A DNA stretch of 64,000 bases, taken from the NCBI RefSeq assembly GCF_003430825.1, contig NZ_CP024047.1:3224001-3288000 (forward strand). Direction: 5' to 3'. The position numbers and the translations under genes were made by a program. This stretch comes from Natrarchaeobaculum sulfurireducens (GTDB lineage: Archaea; Halobacteriota; Halobacteria; Halobacteriales; Natrialbaceae). Positions 25,170-34,370 of this stretch are shown piece after piece; position 1 is the first letter of the stretch, and every line of letters starts with the position of its first letter. The notes below the pieces were generated by a model. That model was not told the origin of the DNA and did no database searches. It saw only the letters and a program-made list of their open reading frames with translations.

Positions 25170-26279
25170 TCACGCCTCCCCGTTCCAGCGTTGCAGGCGA
25201 ATCGTGACTCGAGAGCCACCTGCACGGCTCGTATCGAACACGATCTCGCCGCCAAAGGTCTCGACGGTCCACTTGACGAGCCACAGTCCGAGGCCGCTTC
25301 CGTGACGTAACTCGGTGATCTCGCTCTCGCCGGTGATTACCTCCCGCTCGACCGGTGGAATCCCTGGACCGTCGTCGGCGACTGCGAGGAACGCCCACTT
25401 CTCACAGTCGTATCCGCCCTCGATCCTGACCCGTGGGTCGTCCGACGGATTGTGGACGATCGCGTTTTCGAGCAGGCTCTCGAGGGCGACCTCGAGTCGG
25501 TCGGTCGCCGCGACCTCGAGGGTCTCGGGGAGGTCGATCGTGATGGTGCCACCGGGATAGTGCCGACCGAGCTGGCCAGCCACCGAGCGGGCGAGGGGGA
25601 CGGCGTCGACGTGGGGATCGTCGGGAACCGACGCGTCGGCGATTCGTTGCAACTCACCGGCTTCCCGGGCCAGCGCCCGGAGTTCGTCGACGCTTTTGCG
25701 TGCGGTCTCGGAAAGCTGTTCGACGGTCGGGTCGGCGTCGTCCTCGAGTTCCTCGAGCAAGCCCTCAACACAGCCCGCGACGAGCGTGACCTTGTTGCGG
25801 AGATTGTGTCGTAACACGCGGTTGAGGACGTCAACACGACTTTGGTTGCGGCGAGCTTCCGTGAGATCGGTGTAGACGGCGAATCCGCGGCAGTTTCCGT
25901 CGTCGGTCTCGTAGGGAATCCCACGGTAGAGGAACTCGCGGAGACCGTCGGCCGTCTCGCGGCGGACGCGTCGATAGTTGACCTTGCCAGCCACCGTCCG
26001 TTCGTCGAGGGCCGTCGCCTCGGCCTCGAGCCAGGATGGAACGACACACTCGTTGAGCGGCTTGCCGACCACGTCGGCCCGGTCGTAGCCGAACAGATCG
26101 ACGAACGCCGGATTGACGTCGGTGACGATCGGCTCTCCGTCGTCGATCACGAACTCGACGACAGCATCGTGGAGATGTCCGATCAGGTGGTCGAACCGAC
26201 GTGGATCGGCTACGGCAGTGACCGTTTCCTCGAGCGTGTCGGACTCGTTCGAATTCGTCGAACCGTTCACACAGACCAT
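25170..26279 (-). CDS. PAS-domain sensor histidine kinase
   Basis: The 369-residue kinase has a PAS domain at about residues 30-140 and the phosphoacceptor region LNRVLRHNLRNKVTLVAG (His158). The HATPase comes next, with N-box LLENAIVHNPSDDP, G1-type VADDGPGIPPVE and G2-type GSGLGLWLVKWTVE. No membrane segment is present, so it senses in the cytoplasm. The start was set at the ATG at 26279, and a TTG at 26318 in the same frame is less likely. It lies divergent from the SdhA-like gene. No response regulator is next to it. A CTACTATCC stretch near -30 may be its promoter. Confidence 0.88.
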   Translation of the reverse strand: MVCVNGSTNSNESDTLEETVTAVADPRRFDHLIGHLHDAVVEFVIDDGEPIVTDVNPAFVDLFGYDRADVVGKPLNECVVPSWLEAEATALDERTVAGKVNYRRVRRETADGLREFLYRGIPYETDDGNCRGFAVYTDLTEARRNQSRVDVLNRVLRHNLRNKVTLVAGCVEGLLEELEDDADPTVEQLSETARKSVDELRALAREAGELQRIADASVPDDPHVDAVPLARSVAGQLGRHYPGGTITIDLPETLEVAATDRLEVALESLLENAIVHNPSDDPRVRIEGGYDCEKWAFLAVADDGPGIPPVEREVITGESEITELRHGSGLGLWLVKWTVETFGGEIVFDTSRAGGSRVTIRLQRWNGEA

Positions 26280-26570
26280 CGACGAGTCATCGTCGTTCTC
26301 GAATGGATAGTAGAGCAAGATTAACCTTTTCGATCGGGCAGAATTAGGGAGCCCTGATAGTCAATCGGGCACGGGAAAAGAGAAATAACAAACGGTCATA
26401 TTCCAGAGCCATCCAATCAGTAGGTATTGGCTTACTCGTCGAGTCAGACGGTCTGTTGTGATTTGTTGCCGGTACAACGATCCGTATCAGTCCAGCTCGG
26501 ACGATGACGTATGACCGACTGTACATTGAAGCACACCACATAGGCTACACGAGCTCCAACAGTCTACTCT

Positions 26571-28397
26571 ATGCGCGAACACGACGTGCTCGTCGTCGGG
26601 GGTGGCGGGGCCGGCCTTCGCGCCGCGATTGCGGCCCACGAACACGGAGCCGACGTTGCGATCGTCTCGAAGCTCCACCCTGTCCGATCACACACTGGTG
26701 CGGCCGAGGGCGGCGTCAACGCTGCGCTCGACCCCGAAGACTCGATCGAGAGCCACGCGTACGATACGATGAAGGGGGCGGACTACCTCGCAGACGCCCC
26801 GGCCGTCGAGACGTTCGCCGAGACGATCCCCGAGGAGGTCACCCAGCTCGAGCTATGGGGGATGGCTTTCTCGCGTGAGGACGACGGTCGGATCGCCCAG
26901 CGACCGTTCGGTGGGATGTCGTTCCCGCGAACGGCCTACGCGGGCGCTGAGACGGGCCATCACATGTTACATACGCTGTACGAGCAGGTGGTCAAACGCG
27001 GCGTCCAGGTCTACGACGAGTGGTACGTCACCCAGCTCGCCGTCACCGACCACGACGACCCGACCGATCGGGCGTGTCACGGCCTCGTCGCCCTCGATAT
27101 CCAGAGCGGCGAACTGGCGGGCTTTCGGGCCAGAAACGGCGTCATCCTCGCGACCGGCGGGGCTGGACAGGTCTTCGAACACACGACCAACGCCGTCGCG
27201 AACACCGGCGACGGCATGGCGATGGCCTACCGCGCGGGTGTCCCGCTCGAGGACATGGAGTTCATTCAGTTCCACCCGACGTCCCTGCCGAGTACGGGCG
27301 TCCTCGTCACCGAGGGCGTTCGCGGTGAGGGCGGACGCCTGTTCAACGTCGAGGGTGAGCGGTTCATGTTCGAACACGGCTACGCCAACAACGCCGGCGA
27401 ACTCGCCTCCCGCGACGTCGTTTCGCGAGCCGAGCTCACGGAGGTCAACAAGGGCCGGGGCGTCGACGACGACTACGTCTACCTCGACATGCGCCACCTC
27501 GGCGAAGGGCGCATTCTCGATCGACTCGAGAACATCGTCCACCTCGCGGAGGACTTCGAGGGGGCCGACGCCCTTACAGAGCCGATGCCGGTGAAACCCG
27601 GCGCTCACTACACGATGGGCGGCATCGAGGTCGATGAGTACGGCCAGACCTGCATCGATGGGCTCTACGCGGCCGGCGAAGCCGCCTGTGTCTCGATGCA
27701 CGGGGCGAACCGCCTGGGTGGGAACTCACTCGCCGAGACGATCGTGTTCGGTCGGCTAGCCGGCGAACACGCCGCCGGTGCAGCCCTCGAGAAACCAAAG
27801 ATCGGGACCGGGAAACCCGACGTCTACGAGCAAGCCGACCTCGGCCCCGAGATCGAACTCGGCACCGTCGAGCGTGATGCCGCGGTCGCCGACGGCGGCC
27901 CGGCGCTCGAGCCCGCAGAGACCGTCGAGCGAACGCTTCAGGTCGAACGCGAACGAATCGAACGACTGCTCGAGTGCGACGGCGGCGTCTCGGCGGCTAC
28001 CGTCCGGAGAAAGGTTCAGGACACGATGGGGAGATACGTCAACGTCTTCCGCGAGGAGTCGGGGATCGAACAGGCGCTAGGAGACCTCCGTGACGCTCGC
28101 GAGCTGTACGAGGACGTCGCCGTCGACGATCCATCCCGGACGTACAACACGAATCTGACGCAAACGCTCGAGGTGCGCAACCTGCTTGACGTCGCCGAGG
28201 CGGTCGCCGTCGGTGCACTTGCCCGAACCGAGTTCCGCGGTGCTCACTGGCGAGCGGCTCACCAGGAGCGCAAGGACGACGAGTGGCTCAAACACACCAT
28301 GCTCTCGTGGAACAGTGGCGATCCCGAACTCTGGTATCGGCCCGTGATTCTCGAGGGCGAGTTACAGACCTACGAGCCGAAAGCCCGGAGCTACTGA
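26571..28397 (+). CDS. sdhA: Succinate dehydrogenase/fumarate reductase flavoprotein subunit
   Basis: The 608-residue protein is a full-length SdhA/FrdA-type flavoprotein. The FAD dinucleotide fold is VLVVGGGGAGLRAA. RSHTGAAEGGVNA contains His41, the residue expected to bind FAD covalently. FHPTSLPSTGVLVTEGVRGEGG and RLGGNSLAETIVFG hold the dicarboxylate and catalytic residues. SRTYNTNLTQTLEVRNL and FRGAHWRAAHQERKD form the C-terminal domain. In haloarchaea sdhA usually stands in an operon with sdhC, sdhD and sdhB, but here no iron-sulfur or membrane-anchor subunit is on either side. It may be an extra copy with another partner. Confidence 0.9.
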   Translation: MREHDVLVVGGGGAGLRAAIAAHEHGADVAIVSKLHPVRSHTGAAEGGVNAALDPEDSIESHAYDTMKGADYLADAPAVETFAETIPEEVTQLELWGMAFSREDDGRIAQRPFGGMSFPRTAYAGAETGHHMLHTLYEQVVKRGVQVYDEWYVTQLAVTDHDDPTDRACHGLVALDIQSGELAGFRARNGVILATGGAGQVFEHTTNAVANTGDGMAMAYRAGVPLEDMEFIQFHPTSLPSTGVLVTEGVRGEGGRLFNVEGERFMFEHGYANNAGELASRDVVSRAELTEVNKGRGVDDDYVYLDMRHLGEGRILDRLENIVHLAEDFEGADALTEPMPVKPGAHYTMGGIEVDEYGQTCIDGLYAAGEAACVSMHGANRLGGNSLAETIVFGRLAGEHAAGAALEKPKIGTGKPDVYEQADLGPEIELGTVERDAAVADGGPALEPAETVERTLQVERERIERLLECDGGVSAATVRRKVQDTMGRYVNVFREESGIEQALGDLRDARELYEDVAVDDPSRTYNTNLTQTLEVRNLLDVAEAVAVGALARTEFRGAHWRAAHQERKDDEWLKHTMLSWNSGDPELWYRPVILEGELQTYEPKARSY

Positions 28398-28437
28398 ATC
28401 CGCGGGAAAGTACAGTCAGACACTCGAGCGGAGACGG

Positions 28438-29235
28438 TCAGTCCGTCAGCCCGTAGCCGATTTTGAACAGATAGACGTCGAGTGCCATGACGGCAACGGT
28501 CAACAGTGTGAGGACCCCGAGCGAGGCGTACGGGGCGAGTTCGGCGTAGGCAGCCGGTGCGATCTGGAGCATGTCGGAATACCCGAGCAAGCCGTATCGG
28601 ACGCTGTCGACCATGTAGACCATCGGGTTCAACAGCGAGACGTACTGCCAGATCGGCTCGAGCATCGTTAGCGAGTAAAAGACCGCGCCGAAGAACACCA
28701 GCGGCCGCAGGATGAACTGGTTCATCACGGTCAGGTCGTCGAAGTCCCGGGCGACCAGCCCGCCAACGATCCCCAGCCCCGAAAAGAGCGCGGCGATGAC
28801 GACCATCGTCGCGACCAGAAAGAGGCCGTTCTCGATACTCAACGGGACGAACAGGGCACCAATGACGGCGACGATGACGCCGACGATCAGTCCCCGAACC
28901 GCACTGGCAGCCACGTAGGCGACGACCATCTCGACGTAGGACAGCGGCGAGGTGAGCGTCTCGTGGATGTACTCGTTCCACCGGCCGTGGAAGATCGAAA
29001 ACGAGGCGTTCTCGAAGGCGTTCGAGATCGTTCCCAGGACCACGAGACCGGGGATCAGAAAGAGGATGTAGCCAATCCCGGAAACAGGCTCGTCGATCCG
29101 TCCGCCGAGGATGACCCCGAAGACCGCAAAGTAAAGGACGTTCGTGATCGCCGGCGGCATGAACGTGTTCTTCGGCCGCCGGACGAACCGCAACACTTCG
29201 CGCCGAAACAGGGCACGGAAGCCGACCGACAGCAT
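28438..29235 (-). CDS. ABC-2-type transporter permease
   Basis: The 265-residue protein is an ABC-2-type permease with six membrane helices. Segments typical of the family are RRPKNTFMPPAITNVLYFAVFG at the N-terminus, LTSPLSYVEMVVAYV, and PIWQYVSLLNPMVYMVDSVR, the last a family signature. It is translated from the ATG at 29235, which overlaps the TGA of the ATPase gene by one base (TGATG), so the two are co-translated. Its stop is 40 bases from the convergent sdhA stop. Together they form a two-component exporter of unknown substrate (drug, lipid or polysaccharide). Confidence 0.92.
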   Translation of the reverse strand: MLSVGFRALFRREVLRFVRRPKNTFMPPAITNVLYFAVFGVILGGRIDEPVSGIGYILFLIPGLVVLGTISNAFENASFSIFHGRWNEYIHETLTSPLSYVEMVVAYVAASAVRGLIVGVIVAVIGALFVPLSIENGLFLVATMVVIAALFSGLGIVGGLVARDFDDLTVMNQFILRPLVFFGAVFYSLTMLEPIWQYVSLLNPMVYMVDSVRYGLLGYSDMLQIAPAAYAELAPYASLGVLTLLTVAVMALDVYLFKIGYGLTD

Positions 29236-30254
29236 CAGGCGACCCCCTCCTGTTCGCGTTCCTGTCTCCTATCAGCGTCGTCGCCGTCAGCACTCGCAGC
29301 CGACGATCTGGTCACCGTCCGATCTTCGCTTCGAGTCAGATCGACGAAGATCTCCTCGAGCGACGTCCGCGAGATCTCGAGATCGACGATCTCGTGGCCC
29401 CTCGTTTCGAGGTCGCTGAGCAACTGTGGGACGGTCGAGCCGCCGTCGTCGACACGAACCTCGAGCGTGTTACCCGCCGCTGTGACAGCGTGGGCGTACG
29501 CGCCGAGATCGCTCTCGAGATCGGCCGCCAACGACGAGGTGACCGGCGACTCGAGACGGAGTGAGATCGTATCGGTCCCGCGCTGTTTCAGCTCGTCGGG
29601 CGTCGCGACGGTGACCTTTCGCCCTTCGTTCACGATGGCGACCCGATCACAGAGACGCTCGGCCTCTTCGATGTAGTGGGTCGTCAGCAGGATCGTCGTC
29701 CCCTCTTCGTTGAGTTCGGTAACGAGTTCCCAGAGGTCGTGGCGGAGCTGGACGTCGACGCCCGCCGTCGGCTCGTCTAAGATGAGCAAGTCGGGATCGG
29801 TCACGAGCGCCCTGGCGAGTAGCAGTCGGCGTTTCATCCCACCGGAGAGCCAGTCGAACCGCTCGTTTCGTTTGTCGTAGATTCCGACGCGTTTGAGCAC
29901 CTCGTCGGCACGTTCGGCGGCCTCGTCTTCGGGAACCCCGTGGTAACCAGCCTTGTGCATCAGCACCTCGCGAATGGGAAAAAAGCGATCGACGTTGAAC
30001 TCCTGAGGGGCGAGGCCGATGGCGTCGCGTGCTTCGCGGTAGTCGCTTTCGACGTCGTAGCCGAAGACGCGGGCCTCGCCGCCGGACTTGCGGACGAGTC
30101 CGACCAACGTGTTGATAAACGTCGTCTTGCCGGCCCCGTTCGGGCCGAGCAAGCCGAAGAATTCGCCCTCCTCGACCGTCAGCGTGAGTTCCTGTAACGC
30201 ACGAAGGTCGCCGTACTCCTTGACGAGATCGACGGTCTCGATGGCCGGTGGCAT
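29235..30254 (-). CDS. ABC transporter ATP-binding protein
   Basis: The 339-residue ATPase has the usual sequence of motifs: Walker A GLLGPNGAGKTTF (residues about 35-47), Q-loop GLAPQEFNVD, signature LSGGMKRRLLLARAL and Walker B LLILDEPTAGVD. The D/H-loop follows (LLTTHYIEEAERL). The C-terminal extension (after residue 230) resembles the DrrA/CcmA-type exporter ATPases. The start is MPPAIETVDLVKEYG at 30254; the extension to 30392 adds Ser/His-rich residues of no support. It overlaps the permease gene by one base. Confidence 0.93.
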   Translation of the reverse strand: MPPAIETVDLVKEYGDLRALQELTLTVEEGEFFGLLGPNGAGKTTFINTLVGLVRKSGGEARVFGYDVESDYREARDAIGLAPQEFNVDRFFPIREVLMHKAGYHGVPEDEAAERADEVLKRVGIYDKRNERFDWLSGGMKRRLLLARALVTDPDLLILDEPTAGVDVQLRHDLWELVTELNEEGTTILLTTHYIEEAERLCDRVAIVNEGRKVTVATPDELKQRGTDTISLRLESPVTSSLAADLESDLGAYAHAVTAAGNTLEVRVDDGGSTVPQLLSDLETRGHEIVDLEISRTSLEEIFVDLTRSEDRTVTRSSAASADGDDADRRQEREQEGVA

Positions 30255-30333
30255 CGCCGAATCGTCGGCTCCGCCGGTGGTTAAGGGTGTTGAATGCGGT
30301 ACTCGAGACGGCGACTCGCGTCCCGACGTGTGA

Positions 30334-31530
30334 TTACTGGCTGATTTGCTGGGCCGACCGTGGCCGTCCGCGCAAGTCGACGCTGCCGCCACTTTTCTGG
30401 ACGATGTCGAACGCCGTCATCAGGTCAGACCGGGAGATGATACCCACGAGATCGTCGCCCTCGACGACGAGCAGCCGGCCGATGCCGTTTTTCTGCATTC
30501 GCTCGATCGCCGCCATCGCGTCAGAGCCGGGCTCGATCGTCTCGAGGTCCGTCGTCATCACGTCCTCGACGGTGTATGCATCGCGTTCGACCGGATCGAT
30601 CCCGCGAGCGTCAGAGAGCGTCACGAGCCCGATCAGCCGGTCGTCACCCCAGGCGTCGCTCTCGATGACCGGATAGCCAGTGTGACGCTCGGTGAACATC
30701 CGTTGGAACAGTTCGGCGACCGTCGCGTCCGGTTCGACCGTGTGCAACTCCCCCGCGGGAGTCATGATATCGGCGACAGTGACGTCCTGGAACGCTGCTT
30801 TCATCGTCACCTGCTGGGCCTCGCTCGAGGCGGCGATGTAGATGAAAAACGCGACCGCGATGAGGATGATGTTGAACGCGAACAGGCCGAACAGCCCGAG
30901 GAAGATCGCGAACATCTTGCCGATGCTCGCGGCCTGCTGGGTCGCCCGAGCATACGGCTGACTTCGAGCGAGCAGGGCTCGCAGGATACGCCCGCCGTCC
31001 ATCGGAAACGCTGGAAGCATGTTGAAGATCGCGAGGAAGACGTTCAGGATCGCCAGATAGGCGAGAACGAACTGAGCGCCGTTCATCGACTCGGGCGTCA
31101 CCAGAAAGAGCGCATACGAGGCGATGCCGACGAGCACCGAGACGATCGGGCCGGCGATGGCGATATTGAACTCCTGTTTCCAGTCTTCCGGCATCTCCGA
31201 GAGCGCGGCGACGCCGCCGAGCAGCCACAGCGTGATCGAATCGATCGGAAAGCCATACCGCTGTGCGGTCAGTGAGTGGCCGAGTTCGTGGAGAAAAACG
31301 CCGAAAAACAGTCCGAGAGCGGCGGTCAATCCAAGTGCCCACGGCATCCACCACGGCGACGTCACGGCTGCGACGTCGATTCCCGCACCCATCGTGAGGT
31401 TGAGGATATCGGCGACCTCACCGATCTGCATCCCGATCAGATACGCAAAGATCGGGAGAATCAACAGAAAAGTCACGTCGAGCTTGATCGGGATACCAAA
31501 GACGGATCCGACCCGGAAACTCCACATCAT
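30334..31530 (-). CDS. M50 site-2 protease-like membrane protein with CBS domains
   Basis: The 398-residue membrane protein has the M50 zinc-protease active site: FLHELGHSL (His81, Glu82, His85) and MLPAFPMDGGR (Asp178). Six or so helices make up the first 230 residues. Two CBS domains (VADIMTPAGELHTVEPDAT and VEDVMTTDLETIEPG) follow at about 245-385. CBS pairs bind adenine nucleotides, so energy state may tune proteolysis. The start is at 31530 (MMWSFRVGSV), where CCTTAAACA (TTTAAG on the minus, 31552-31557) is a TATA box at -26. Confidence 0.9.
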   Translation of the reverse strand: MMWSFRVGSVFGIPIKLDVTFLLILPIFAYLIGMQIGEVADILNLTMGAGIDVAAVTSPWWMPWALGLTAALGLFFGVFLHELGHSLTAQRYGFPIDSITLWLLGGVAALSEMPEDWKQEFNIAIAGPIVSVLVGIASYALFLVTPESMNGAQFVLAYLAILNVFLAIFNMLPAFPMDGGRILRALLARSQPYARATQQAASIGKMFAIFLGLFGLFAFNIILIAVAFFIYIAASSEAQQVTMKAAFQDVTVADIMTPAGELHTVEPDATVAELFQRMFTERHTGYPVIESDAWGDDRLIGLVTLSDARGIDPVERDAYTVEDVMTTDLETIEPGSDAMAAIERMQKNGIGRLLVVEGDDLVGIISRSDLMTAFDIVQKSGGSVDLRGRPRSAQQISQ

Positions 31531-31752
31531 GGGGGTACCTATCAGTGGAGAACCCTTAAACACGCCGCCGGTGTACTGGTTTCGCCGGTTCGTACCGACT
31601 CGCCCGAGCACCCGATCGCGCTCGAGCGACAGCAGTCGTCGACGTGCTGTGTAACGGGAATGAAACACATATAATGCCATACGTATGTTCTAACGAATAT
31701 GGATTCTATACCCCATAGAGCTATACGTCAGTTCGTGGTTCGTGTTAGTAGA

Positions 31753-31983
31753 ATGACTGCACAGACACACACCCTCGACCGACCGACCCTCGTCCCCGCC
31801 GAAGTCACCTCACCCCAGGCCAAGCTCGTCTACCTCTACCTCGACGCGACCGGCGGCGCGTCCGTCGGCGACCTGAACCAGACGCTCGCGATGAACAAGC
31901 TGTCGGTCCTGAGCGTCCTCGAGTCGCTCTCGAGTCGCGACCTCGTCGTGAAATCCGGCTCAGAGTACACGACGGTCAACTGA
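31753..31983 (+). CDS. Winged-helix DNA-binding protein, 76 residues
   Basis: The 76-residue protein starts [20 protein letters not shown]. Its core [40 protein letters not shown] and YTTV reads as a single winged helix-turn-helix of the MarR/ArsR type, with the recognition helix near residues 46-58. A CTATACG TATA-like box at 31721-31727 lies about 28 bases upstream. It is followed by the uL16 gene at 32127. It may be a transcription factor or a small DNA-binding regulator with unknown targets. Confidence 0.75.
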   Translation: MTAQTHTLDRPTLVPAEVTSPQAKLVYLYLDATGGASVGDLNQTLAMNKLSVLSVLESLSSRDLVVKSGSEYTTVN

Positions 31984-32126
31984 CGACGCCGTTTTCGGGC
32001 TCGACGGACAGGGACCCCGAGACGACCGGCGCGGTCGCTCGAGGCGTCCGAGAAGGCGGCCTCGACGCCGAAACGCGCTTCGAAGGCTTTATCGGCACAG
32101 TAGCTCTCCGTTTTCGTAAGATAACC

Positions 32127-32657
32127 ATGTCCGACAAACCTGCCTCCATGTACCGGGAGATCAGTAAGCCGGCATATACGCGCCGCGAATACATCACCGG
32201 TATCCCGGGCTCGAAGATCGCACAGCACAAGATGGGCGACGTCAGCGCCGACCCTGAGGAGTACCCCGTTCAGATCAGCCTCGTCACCGAAGAGGAAGTC
32301 CAGATCCGCCACGGCAGCCTCGAGGCCTCGCGTCTGTCGGCTAACCGCCACATGCTCAAAAACGCCGGAGAGAACAACTACAAGATGATCCTCCGGAAGT
32401 TCCCCCACCACGTCATCCGCGAGAACAAGCAGGCGACGGGTGCGGGTGCAGACCGTGTTTCCGACGGGATGCGCCAGTCGTTCGGGAAGATCGTCGGCAC
32501 CGCCGCCCGCATCGACCGCGGCGACCGTATCTTCACGATCTGGTGTGACGTCGATGACGCCGCCTTCGCCAAAGACGCACTCCGTCGTGCCTACAACAAG
32601 ATCACGCCGCCGTGTCGCGTGGTCGTCGAACGCGGCGAAGAGCAGCTGATCGCGTAA
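32127..32657 (+). CDS. rpl10e: 50S ribosomal protein uL16 (archaeal L10e)
   Basis: The 176-residue protein matches archaeal uL16/L10e, a large-subunit protein at the tRNA-binding region near the peptidyl-transferase centre and the GTPase-associated site. Typical segments are [56 protein letters not shown] and [14 protein letters not shown]. The ATG at 32127 gives the standard N-terminus. A T-rich run (TTTTT) at 32664-32668 just after the stop is a likely terminator. Confidence 0.97.
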   Translation: MSDKPASMYREISKPAYTRREYITGIPGSKIAQHKMGDVSADPEEYPVQISLVTEEEVQIRHGSLEASRLSANRHMLKNAGENNYKMILRKFPHHVIRENKQATGAGADRVSDGMRQSFGKIVGTAARIDRGDRIFTIWCDVDDAAFAKDALRRAYNKITPPCRVVVERGEEQLIA

Positions 32658-32983
32658 CCCGGCTTTTTGCTCTGTCGTTCGAAAGACGGAAGCGTTTCTC
32701 GTGATCACGAGACGGCTTTGCCGCCTCGAACGACACGGTCTATCGAGAGCGAGGCTGTCAGCCTCGCTCGCGGCAACTGTCGGTAAACCGCCTGCTCTCC
32801 CCTTGCTGAGCGAACGCAAAGTCCGCGCTGCTCGGAAAGCACTTGCGCTTCCGTTGGGTCGTGGGGCCCTCGGGTCTGGTCGGGCCCCACTCCCGGCCAG
32901 GTTCTCCCAGAGTCGGCGTCTCGAGCCAGCGTTTGCGGCTCGCTTCGAGCCAGCTTTTTGCTCTCTGCATCCCCACTCGAGGT
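32658..32983. other. Structured intergenic region, 326 bases
   Basis: This gap between uL16 and the ATP-grasp gene is full of inverted repeats: a 16-base perfect palindrome (TCTCGTGATCACGAGA, 32697-32712), a stem CGAGACGGC/GCCGCCTCG (32708-32728), a perfect stem GAGCGAGGC/GCCTCGCTC (32747-32769) and a perfect stem GTGGGGCCC/GGGCCCCAC (32861-32890). Frames in it are shadows of each other with no good starts. It may encode a structured non-coding RNA or regulatory leader, although that is not shown. Confidence 0.45.
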
Positions 32984-33856
32984 ATGATCGAACTGGCGGT
33001 CGCAAACGACCAGGAGACGTTCCGGCGGATGCGCGAGCCCCTCGCCGAACGAGGTATCCGGGCAACTCACGTGCCCGCAAGCGAGCGCGTTATCGCGCTG
33101 GGGGAAGACACCACGTGGGACGCCAACGAGTACGACGTCGGGTACGTCTATCCCGGTCGGCTGATGGAAGGCGGAGTCGCCGACGCCCTGCTCGAAGTGC
33201 CGTGGCTCAACGACCGCGACGCCGTCCTCACCTCGCGGAACAAAGCCGAAGTGATCGCCCGATTCGAGCGAGCCGGTCTGCCGGTTCCACACTCGGTCTA
33301 CGTCTCGAACGACGTCTCCGAGACCGAGCTGGTCGACGTCTTCGAGCGGTTCGAGCCGCCAGTCGTCGTCAAACCGAACTCGACGACCAGAGGCGTCGGT
33401 GTCGCGAAAGCACACGACCTCGATTCGTTCCTGGGGATCTGTGACTACCTCTCGCTGGTCCACGACTACCGGGCGACCGGCGACCGCTCGTTTCTCGTCC
33501 AGGAATACCTCCCCGGGGCGACCGACTACCGCGTGATGGTCCTCGAGGGCGAGTACGTTGGCGCGGTCGAGCGTCGGCTCCCCGAGACCGCCAGCGCGCG
33601 CGGCCAGTGGAAACACAACGTCCACCGGGGGGCCGAGGCAACCGGCGTCGAGTTGCCCCAGGCCTGGCGCGAAATCGCCGAATCAGTGGCTCACGAACTC
33701 GAAATTCCGTTTCTCGGTGTCGACCTGCTCGAGACGGGCGACCGGCTGGTAGTCAACGAGACGAACGCCCGACCGACGATCGACGCGGCGACGAAGTACG
33801 AAGCGGGATTCTACGACCGGCTCGCGGACGCGATCCGCTCGGCTGTCGAGGCGTGA
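32984..33856 (+). CDS. ATP-grasp ligase, RimK-like
   Basis: The 290-residue protein has the ATP-grasp fold of RimK-like glutamate ligases. Signature segments are LTSRNKAEVIARFERAGLPV (ATP-binding entry), PVVVKPNSTTRGVGVAKA (first grasp loop), SFLVQEYLPGATDYRVMVL, and LVVNETNARPTID (the metal-binding Glu-x-Asn). It would form a peptide-like bond between a carboxylate and an amine with ATP. The N-terminal substrate domain is short. The start ATG at 32984 is preceded by GAGGT. RimK adds glutamates to ribosomal protein S6 in bacteria, but the haloarchaeal partner is unknown. Confidence 0.82.
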   Translation: MIELAVANDQETFRRMREPLAERGIRATHVPASERVIALGEDTTWDANEYDVGYVYPGRLMEGGVADALLEVPWLNDRDAVLTSRNKAEVIARFERAGLPVPHSVYVSNDVSETELVDVFERFEPPVVVKPNSTTRGVGVAKAHDLDSFLGICDYLSLVHDYRATGDRSFLVQEYLPGATDYRVMVLEGEYVGAVERRLPETASARGQWKHNVHRGAEATGVELPQAWREIAESVAHELEIPFLGVDLLETGDRLVVNETNARPTIDAATKYEAGFYDRLADAIRSAVEA

Positions 33857-33894
33857 CGACCGGAAAATACGGGGACTGCGACCGCGACGAACGG

Positions 33895-34296
33895 TTACTC
33901 GAGACTGATGTCCGAGGACTGTTCGGCTGGCTCGAAGACGACCTCGAGGACGCCGTTGTTGTACGTTGCGGAGGCCGTGTGCTCGTTGACTCGGGTTGGA
34001 AGCGAGACGCGCTCGTCGTACTGGCGGTGTTCGGTGCCGGCGGAGATCGTCAGCATTTCGCCGTCGCACTCGAGTTCGATCTGTTCTTTCTCGACCCCCG
34101 GAAGGTCGGCGATGACGCGGACCTCCTCGTCGGTCTCGTGGATATCGACGTGCGTGTCCATCCCGAAGCCGTTCTCGGCGTTGGTTGCGGAATCGAAGCC
34201 GACGTCACGGTCGGCACTGTTCATCATTTCGTTCATCATGCGCTCGATTTCACGAAAGAGGTCGTCGAAGGGCTCGTCGCGGTCGTCTCTTCGCAT
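33895..34296 (-). CDS. Hsp20-family small heat-shock protein
   Basis: The 133-residue protein has an N-terminal helical segment (EPFDDLFREIERMMNEMM) and an alpha-crystallin domain: THVDIHETDEEVRVIADLPG, then GEMLTISAGTEH, then SLPTRVNEHTASATYNNGVLEV. It acts as an ATP-independent chaperone, likely as an oligomer. The start at 34296 is supported by CTTTTGAAA at 34317-34325, a TATA-like box at about -26. The frame extends to 34323, but the short form fits a leaderless mRNA. Confidence 0.9.
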   Translation of the reverse strand: MRRDDRDEPFDDLFREIERMMNEMMNSADRDVGFDSATNAENGFGMDTHVDIHETDEEVRVIADLPGVEKEQIELECDGEMLTISAGTEHRQYDERVSLPTRVNEHTASATYNNGVLEVVFEPAEQSSDISLE

Positions 34297-34370
34297 GGGG
34301 GTGTCTTGGGCACCACGTTTCAAAAGCTTTCTGTCGGTCTCGAGAATCGCCGGCTGCTCGGTACCGGACC

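Noticed and set aside
26280-26570. CCAAT...ATTGG inverted repeat between the kinase and sdhA-like gene
   Set aside because: Only five bases per arm in an AT-richer gap, which is easily due to chance. No gene was seen in this interval.
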